This document shows, in pieces, positions 1-6,800 of a stretch of DNA of 18,353 bases (its first letter is position 1; every line of letters starts with the position of its first letter). This DNA comes from Trichomonas tenax (lineage: Eukaryota; Parabasalia; Trichomonadida; Trichomonadidae), in NCBI GenBank assembly GCA_023091735.1, contig JALKBU010001015.1, positions 1 through 18,353 of the forward strand, written 5' to 3'. The position numbers and the translations under genes are program-made. The notes beneath the pieces are model-generated. The model worked only from the letters and a program-made list of their open reading frames with translations. It made no database searches and was not told the origin of the DNA.

Positions 1-38
1 ACATTAAATTCAACTATCCGAAATATGGGATTAACACA

Positions 39-313
39 ATGGTCTCAGGACCACTCCCGGGCCCAATGCAACACCACAACACGGTTGTCCCGTCTCTCGG
101 GGGAAGACCCCCAGATGCAACAGATCCGACACTCAGAGAAAAACTGAACCACAAAACACATCCCAGCTCCATAGCATGGAGACCACAGACAAACTTTTCG
201 CTCCAAAGAAAGCACAACAACATGTCTGTCCCACAGTGATCGAGATTCCTCAAAACTTTTCTCCAGTAGGACTTCCTTGTCTGGGCTCTACACGAAGCAC
301 TTGCTGCTAACAC
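39..313. other. GC-rich element with three perfect hairpins, nature unknown
   Basis: This stretch is visibly much richer in G and C than the spacer after it. It contains three perfect short hairpins: TGGTC/GACCA around TCAG (40-53), GGGGG/CCCCC around AAGA (99-112) and CTCCAT/ATGGAG around AGC (167-181), plus the overlapping palindromes CCCGGG and GGGCCC (56-64). Both strands are open: an ATG-initiated 66-codon frame on plus (39-239) and a minus frame of 99 codons (313-14) that starts with GTG, its first in-frame ATG lying inside. Neither product resembles a family I recognise, and no transmembrane or catalytic motif is evident. A plus-strand T-run begins near 355, so a Pol III-type structured RNA is possible. 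A fragment of a dispersed repeat is the other main reading. I cannot choose between RNA, repeat and small gene. Confidence 0.45.
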
Positions 314-791
314 ATATTTACTTAATAAACATTTTCAAATCCTGGACGGCGCGTTTTTTCCCTTTTTTATTTTTCATCTTTGAAAATCAGTCTAAAAGAA
401 ATAGATTTTGTTCAAAAGGCGTTTAAAATTGCATTATTATCATTAATTGTGTTACAAATATCATACTCTATTCTATTTATTTTAGTTTTAATTTTTTGAA
501 TTTATTCAATATGAAGATTTTAAGATTAGTAAATATTTAAACACTAGAAAATAAAAAGTACAGAGAATGTCTAAGCTGAATTTTCCTTATATTTTTGCTC
601 TTGATTTGAATTTGGTTGAAAAACAAGAGTATCAGCCTTAATTGGTCATGAAGAATTTCACTTTATGCTTGCAATTGTTGTAAATCAACGACTAAACTCT
701 TCTTCTTCCTCCTCGTCTCATCCTTCTCGACATCATCAGAGGATGTGGATAATGAGATCTCGACCAAGGAGTCGAATCTTAGCTGCTCCTC
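314..791. other. AT-rich spacer
   Basis: This is non-coding AT-rich DNA between the GC-rich element and the 3' end of the C2 gene. It has a small GC patch (ctggacggcgcg, about 344-355) followed by T-runs (355-376). No reading frame of note and no RNA gene was recognised. The last 100 bases before the C2 stop are rich in TTC and TCC triplets and may be its 3' untranslated region. Confidence 0.6.
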
Positions 792-2120
792 CTATTCGAG
801 TTCACCTTCGACTTCCTTGAGCGTGAACTTGAAGTAGAGCTCACCACGGTCCTTACGGAGACTGCCCTCCTTCTTGAGGTCGACTTTTTTCTCGACGAGT
901 GTATCAAGAGGGAACGCGTTGAGTGGAAGGACATAATTGCCGATGAGATCGTAGTCGTTATTGACTTCCCAGTCATTGCAGATGAAGTGAATGGCATCAC
1001 CAGCCTTGTTAGGAACATCGATTGTGAATGTCTCGTTCCACTCTGGGTTGCGGTTCTTCTTGATAACCCGTGTCTGGTATGGCTTGCCTCTGCCGTTCAT
1101 CTTGAGAACGACGAATGGATCGGAGTTGCCACCAAGATCCATGGGAGCGAGATTCTTGGCCCTAATAATTGTAACCTCGATAACTGTCTTCTTTGGCTTT
1201 GGCTTCGGTGGTTCTGGAGCTGGAGATGGCTTCTTCTCCTTAGTATCCTTGATGAGGATGCGGTATGTGATTTCGCCACGATCAATGCGGAGGCCATTCA
1301 TCTTCTTAAGATCGACTGTCTTCTCGATTGGTTCGTTGAATGGAAGATCCTTGAGAGAGATGACGCATGTGCCGAGGAGGTCTTTCTCAGTTGTCTGATC
1401 ATAGTCGTTTACTTGGATGTGGATTGCATCTCCCTCCTTGTTTGGAACTTTGAATGTGAATGTCTCGTTCCACTCTGGAGAGCGGTTTGATCTGGCGATC
1501 TTTGTATGGAAGGCCTTGCCTGTACCGTTCAACTGAACCTTAGCGCATGGGTCGCACTTGCCAGAGAGACTCATGGCTGGAAAGTCCTTGCCCTTGATGA
1601 TTGTGATCTCGGCCTTGTACTTCTTCCCTTTATGTTGTCCTTGCTGAATTTTTTGCTCAATTAATTGAATCTTCTCAGAGCTCATTCTTGTGCTTTGTTG
1701 ACATAACTGTTTTATTTCGTTAATTTCATTATTTGTTGATTTATTGAGTTCTTTTAATTCATCAATTTGCTTTTGAAGGAAGTCTACTGTATTGATTTGA
1801 CCCACAATGTGTAAGCTATAATATATATTGTGGAATAAAGGGATGTTGAAGATCTTTGAAAGGATATTAAAAAGATCAGGGTAATTCATTGGATTTTTCT
1901 GAAAGAAAACATTCACATGCTTCATAATCTCGATTATGACACTATCTTTATGTTTGTACATCAAGTTATTGAAAAATGTTATAAAACATTCAGGTGAAAG
2001 TCGAGCATAATCGAGGATTTGACACAGTTCTTCTGGAGTGCGAAGATCGATGAAAGAGCTGTCATTCGCATAGTTGGCGAAGTTTTCACCAATTGATTTC
2101 CAATCTGGTCTTATTGACAT
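792..2120 (-). CDS. Tandem C2-domain protein with a helical N-terminal region
   Basis: The product is a 442-residue soluble protein, probably a Ca2+/phospholipid-dependent membrane-binding adaptor. Residues 1-130 are predicted helical and resemble, by eye, the N-terminal module common in trichomonad ankyrin and coiled-coil proteins. Residues 115-165 look like coiled coil, C2A spans about 168-285, a proline/lysine linker follows (290-310), and C2B spans about 311-430. C2B keeps the loop-1 acidic pair (PAMDLGGNSDPF) and an acidic loop 3 (NDWEVNNDYDLIG). C2A keeps loop 3 (NDYDQTTEKDLLG), but the first loop-1 Asp is Ser (PAMSLSGKCDP), so its Ca2+ binding may be weaker. The ATG at 2118-2120 is chosen because the 21 codons upstream (from 2183) are low-complexity and overlap the CDC50 gene. 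The alternative cannot be excluded, as a TCACT initiator-like match at 2189-2193 lies 8 nt before that ATG. The C2 domains use GC-richer codons than the N-terminal part. The stop is TAG. Confidence 0.85.
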   Translation of the reverse strand: MSIRPDWKSIGENFANYANDSSFIDLRTPEELCQILDYARLSPECFITFFNNLMYKHKDSVIIEIMKHVNVFFQKNPMNYPDLFNILSKIFNIPLFHNIYYSLHIVGQINTVDFLQKQIDELKELNKSTNNEINEIKQLCQQSTRMSSEKIQLIEQKIQQGQHKGKKYKAEITIIKGKDFPAMSLSGKCDPCAKVQLNGTGKAFHTKIARSNRSPEWNETFTFKVPNKEGDAIHIQVNDYDQTTEKDLLGTCVISLKDLPFNEPIEKTVDLKKMNGLRIDRGEITYRILIKDTKEKKPSPAPEPPKPKPKKTVIEVTIIRAKNLAPMDLGGNSDPFVVLKMNGRGKPYQTRVIKKNRNPEWNETFTIDVPNKAGDAIHFICNDWEVNNDYDLIGNYVLPLNAFPLDTLVEKKVDLKKEGSLRKDRGELYFKFTLKEVEGELE

Positions 2121-2170
2121 TGGAAAAAAAAATGTTAGCTTTTTTTGATAAAAAAAATTAAAAACAACAT

Positions 2171-3148
2171 TTATTTTTTCCATCTCTGAGTGAATTCTTC
2201 TTCTCTCTTGGCAATAAGTTCAACAACAAGCCTTGGATCACCCAATTTTCTTGGTCTAACTACATTAGCAATAACTAATCCGACAATTGCAAGAACTAAA
2301 ACGACACCAACAACAATAAAAGCAATTCCCAAGAAGTTATTCTTTGGGCCCATCCAAGTCTGGTTTGTGAGTATAACAGACTTTGTTCCGTGGAATGTGG
2401 AAGTTGGATAATTATTCTGGACGGTAATGTTAAGGTCTCCTGCAGGAATCTTGCAGTTCTTGCAGATGGAGAATGGTTTAATTACAGTTGGAAGAGCAGA
2501 AACTCTCATCCACACGATGAAATGCTCGTTGGTTTGGCCACCAAAGAGGGGATCATTTTGGAGCCATTTCTGACCGGTGGAGTATTGCGTGCTAAGAGAT
2601 TTGTATAAATACTGTGCGTCGGATGGCCAAGCAATGCCTGATTCTTTCATCGAAATATCAGAATCCTGGACTTGAAATGTGTCGTTAAACACAGATAATG
2701 CTGAAAGACCACATGGAAGTATCCAGTTTGCTGGTGATTCTGAATCATTAATTGAACGAGATTTGTAACAATCATCTTTCATTCCTTCAAAGTCAACATA
2801 TTCGCCTTTTAACTGTGCATCACTCCTAGATTCCATGAATCTTCTATGATTTTGGTAAAATTTTGTAAGTTTGTATTTAAGATAAATATTTCCATTCATT
2901 TCTTTCGGAATGTTAAGCGTTACTGTGCAGTTAGATCTAATCTCGCAGAGGTTATCATAGCGTTTCTCGACATGAATAGTTTTCTTATTTTGAACTAAAC
3001 ACGTTATTCCAACAGCGAATGAAAAAATCGCTAGAATAGCAAAGCCCATGATTGCTATAGTTGGAGTGATCATAGTGCGCCATGCAGGAAGATGCTGCTG
3101 AGCAAAGCGGTTGACTTTCGGTGGCTTTTCTTCTGTCGAGACCTGCAT
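2171..3148 (-). CDS. CDC50/LEM3 family protein (P4-ATPase flippase beta subunit)
   Basis: CDC50 (TMEM30) proteins are obligate partners of P4-ATPases, which move aminophospholipids to the cytosolic leaflet; the subunit is needed for export from the ER and for activity. The 325-residue protein has the family layout: a short cytosolic N-terminus with the hallmark RFAQQHLPAW, TM1 at about 29-52, a large lumenal/extracellular domain, TM2 at about 272-295, and a basic tail. Family signatures include PCGLSALSVFNDTF, GIAWPSD, FIVWMRVSALPT and FHGTKSVILTNQTWMGPKN directly before TM2. The ectodomain has paired cysteines and several N-glycosylation sequons (NCT, NDS, NDT, NIT, NQT). The length is in the normal range. 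The stop codon is part of TAAA, the trichomonad polyadenylation signal. The C2 gene follows only 50 bp downstream on the same strand. Confidence 0.95.
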   Translation of the reverse strand: MQVSTEEKPPKVNRFAQQHLPAWRTMITPTIAIMGFAILAIFSFAVGITCLVQNKKTIHVEKRYDNLCEIRSNCTVTLNIPKEMNGNIYLKYKLTKFYQNHRRFMESRSDAQLKGEYVDFEGMKDDCYKSRSINDSESPANWILPCGLSALSVFNDTFQVQDSDISMKESGIAWPSDAQYLYKSLSTQYSTGQKWLQNDPLFGGQTNEHFIVWMRVSALPTVIKPFSICKNCKIPAGDLNITVQNNYPTSTFHGTKSVILTNQTWMGPKNNFLGIAFIVVGVVLVLAIVGLVIANVVRPRKLGDPRLVVELIAKREEEFTQRWKK

Positions 3149-3153
3149 CTAAA

Positions 3154-3159
3154 AAGTGA
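3154..3159 (-). promoter_or_regulatory. Initiator (Inr) of the CDC50 gene
   Basis: On the minus strand this reads TCACTT, an exact match to the T. vaginalis Inr (TCA+1 Py T/A). Taking the A at 3157 as +1 gives a 9-nt 5' untranslated region before the ATG at 3148. That is typical of trichomonads and supports the chosen start. Confidence 0.7.
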
Positions 3160-3818
3160 CTAAAATGTTGCGGTCAGATGCACACTTCTTAATTATCGAA
3201 AATTTGGACTGCACTCTTTACATACATTCGAAAATTCATCAAAATCGACCGAAATGACTGTAATTTAGTGAATTCGAAAATTATTTGTTGTTTCTCAACG
3301 GGAATCAAAAATATAGATAAAGGGTATGATTTTAATGCAAATTTAATGCTAACAAAGAAATGTGTCATGTAAATAAAATTTATTGTCAAAATTTAATATC
3401 TCCATAATTTATTCACCAATTGCTCACTTTTCTTGAACGTTTATATTTTATATCAATTGTCTATTTGATTTATCTAATAAAATTATAAAAATATATATTA
3501 TTGTCTGTTAGCTTTGGTATAATATATCTATATGAATTATAATCGAATAGTAATTAAAAAATCAGAAAACGGGACAATATATTTTTTGATAAATTTTAAA
3601 TGTTGAAATTTTGTTATAATTTTATGATGACAATTTATTAAATTAACTTTCATGGATATTCATTATATTTATCGACTAAAATGTTGAAAATAACCACAAA
3701 ATAAAGCATATTAGATTTTAATTTTGATGAAAATAGAAATGACATCATATGCATATATCAAATCACCAATAAAAAGAAAATCTCTTTTGGCGACGATAGA
3801 AAATTATTCCGTTACTTC
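3160..3818. other. Divergent AT-rich spacer between CDC50 and CFAP46-like genes
   Basis: The spacer is very AT-rich and must carry the promoters of both flanking genes. The CDC50 Inr lies at its left edge. No exact Inr, M3 or M5 is found close to the CFAP46-like ATG; the nearest TCATA is at 3745-3749, about 70 nt upstream. A 66-codon minus-strand open stretch (3389-3189) has no codon or family support and is treated as chance. Confidence 0.6.
3785..3793 (+). promoter_or_regulatory. TTTTGGCGA, E2F-like half site upstream of the CFAP46-like gene
   Basis: This is a GC-containing motif in an otherwise AT-only upstream region, 26 bp before the ATG. It resembles an E2F/DP half site (TTTSSCGC-like) and shares TTTTGGCG with the palindrome at 18022-18035. 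The assignment is by sequence resemblance only. Confidence 0.25.
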
Positions 3819-6800
3819 ATGGAGCAATCTCTTCGACTTCTCCTAACAAGTAACACGAAAATCACCGAACAAAGTCTTCTAAACGCCTACAACAAGCTCA
3901 CCTCACCCTCTGCTGCAGGTTATTTGTCGGATTTGTTCATATTACTTGCGGAAAGATTATTTGAATTGCCTCCTCCTATTCAAAAACATATTGTTGATAA
4001 GGCCGAGAATATGAACATGAAGTACAACAGATTGCAGGAGCCAATGAACCAATTCCAAGTGAGATCACAGATAATTCAATCATTAATTAACAACTGGAGA
4101 GGTCAGCAGCATCGTGGACAGACTGCAATTGATCTTAACCTCAAATCAATTGATTTTATTACACGTGCACTCAAAGCTATTCAAGCTACGACATTATATC
4201 AGCCATTAACACTTCGAGCTGTTTTCACTTTCTATCAAGTAGCTCTTCCGTTTTTCCCAATGGAATTACGTCATCACCTTCAAACAGCAACACCTATCGC
4301 GCTCCAACTTTTAGAAACTCAATTAGTAAATGGCGAATTTAACAGCACTACGAGGTTATACGTAGCATTATCTTTACTCAATGGATGTCTTCTCGATGAT
4401 AATCAGAAATCTGATGATGCATCCAAACAAATTCAGAAAGTTTTTACATTCATTCCTGCAGATAATTTAATGCTCAAATTTTCACTTCTCCACTTACTCA
4501 CACACTTCTCACGTAAGTCACCGGGCGGTTTACTCAAAGTTAAAATGGATATTAATGATCAGCTTCAAAAAGCTGTTATTTTGTACCAAGGGGCCCGCTC
4601 CAACAATCAAACACAAACTAAGGATCTCGCTGAAGCCTTTAAGATATGCACAACGTTCCTAGATAACAAGAAAGACTCTCCAGAAGACACCGCGTGCTTC
4701 GAAGTTCTCGTTGGTGAAATTGGACGTCTCGCAGCTCAATTCAATCAAATGCAACTTGCTCAGGAGTGTGCACAGCGTGCAGCAGGTGCCCGTGCAGCAC
4801 TTGGAAGGATCCACGCTATATTAATCAACGCTCAACTCGCTTTAGATCATCAAATGTCACCTGATGAAATTGCTGATGTTGTCAGTACTTGCGCACATTG
4901 CATGTCACTTGCACAGGCTCAAGGTGACACTATGCTCGTCCAGGATGCAGCCGCAATGCTGTGGTCACATTCATTGAACATCCTTCACAGACCAGGATTG
5001 GTAAAGCGCCATCTTTTGACAGCAGCAGACATTTTGTCTAAAATTGGCAGCCAAGCGAACTTGATGCGCTCTCAAATTCATTTTGCATTAGCGAAAATAT
5101 TCGAAGCAGACAGAGATAACATGAAGGCACTCGATCAGCTGAAGAAGGCCATTGCTCTCGATTACCTTTCTACTGATCATCCATCGAGATTGCTGCATCC
5201 ATTCGACAGATTCCTCTTCCCGTTCTACAAGATGCTCAATGTCTGTCTCGACTCTTTCGGACAACACGTTGATCCTCTGGATAAAGCCTACGCTCCAATC
5301 GCTCAGTCCAGGAGGCCATCGATGTCTGCTCTCACACAGAGCTTGGAGATTCTCAACTCCATTAAGCCCGAAGATGTTCAGAAGTATGATGCTGTCGAAT
5401 CCGCTCATTTCGCTGGAATCTGGGCAGAATTAATCAAGGCTGCAAGCATGGGACAGTGCCAAGTCGCTGTTGACTCGTGCAAGACCTTCCTATCATTCGA
5501 ATTCGACAATGTTCAGTTCGATGCAGCTGTTGAAATCCAATGCGAAACAGTTGTTCCAGGCATCACATCAGCAATCGCATCAAATCATCCAGCAGACGCC
5601 GTTCAGTTCCTTCAGTTCGCAACCGCTAAAGGAAAGACTCTCAAGAATTCAAGAATCATCTTCAACGCCATCGCAGCAATCTGGAATTCATTCTTCTCGA
5701 AGCAAGAACCATCGAGATCAACAGAATTCGTTGACGTTGTTGGCGATTGCGTGACAACATTATTCGAATTGGACTTTGATCCGGCGAAGAAGATGATCGG
5801 GCAGATTGTTAACTACTTCGTACAAATATTACTCGAAATATGCACAGAGCCACCGCCATCACAAGCATCTGTTGCACAGACAGCTGCAAGCGCGAAAAAG
5901 AAAGGTCCAACACTCGATGCAACGAAACAGAAGCAGCTGAAGCAGGCTGAAGATACTGCTCTCAAAGCTCTTCCTCTTGTTTCATCAGTGTATGAGAAAA
6001 AGGCTCTCGTTGACAGACTCGTTGAGATTTTCGCAAGAAGGAATGCACTGCCACCAAACCAAAGCGATCCTGAGACATCCGTTTTAGTTCAACTCGCGAC
6101 AATCATGAACGAAAAAGTTCAACATAAGTCTGAAACATTAACATCAATATACACATCAATTCAGAACATGAACAGCCCGGCTCTTTATGCAATCCTCAGT
6201 GAACGTGCGAATAAGCTCGATTTGAGTCAACTAACAATCGATTCATCATCAAAGATGCTTGAATTAACACCTTCTCCGAATACATCTGATGAACTTTATT
6301 ATTGCGGCCTTGCAAGATTCACTCGTGGCTCCGCATACTTGAAACTCATTCAGCCAGAGCTTCAGGAGTTCTCTTGCCAGGACAAACTTAGAGTTGATGC
6401 AGCAAACGACTTCTTGAACGCTGCTGTTAACTTCAATCAAGCACAGAACATCGAGAATGCGAAATTATCACTTTCATTCTTCTGCTCCACAATTTCTGAT
6501 GGCGAAAACTTCCCGAAGTTCAGACAATATCTCAGCGTGATTCTCCCAGAAGCATTACAACTTACAAGACAAGTCCAGATCGGTGATGAAATCCGCGTTT
6601 CCATTTATCGCATTTACCTTCAGGTCCTCATCGACCAGAAGGATTGGCCACAGTGCAGGAAACTCATTCACGACGCCATCACATCGCTTGACAAGAACGT
6701 CCACAACCAGCTGTGGGAGTTGAATCTCATTGTCACAGCAAACGCAGACTGCGCCAAGACACAGACACCATTGATTGATGAAATGCTCAGAGTTAAGCAA

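Noticed and set aside
987..1490. Plus-strand frames of 167 and 135 codons opposite the C2 domains
   Set aside because: The two strongest C2 motif sets are on the minus strand; these are shadows of biased codons.
2121..2183. Extension of the C2 protein by 21 residues to the ATG at 2181-2183
   Set aside because: The added peptide is F/K-rich translation of AT-rich spacer and overlaps the CDC50 stop. The internal ATG starts a normal-looking domain. Kept as an alternative because of the TCACT match.
3189..3389. 66-codon minus-strand frame in the CDC50/CFAP46 spacer
   Set aside because: AT-driven composition, no promoter element and no recognisable domain.
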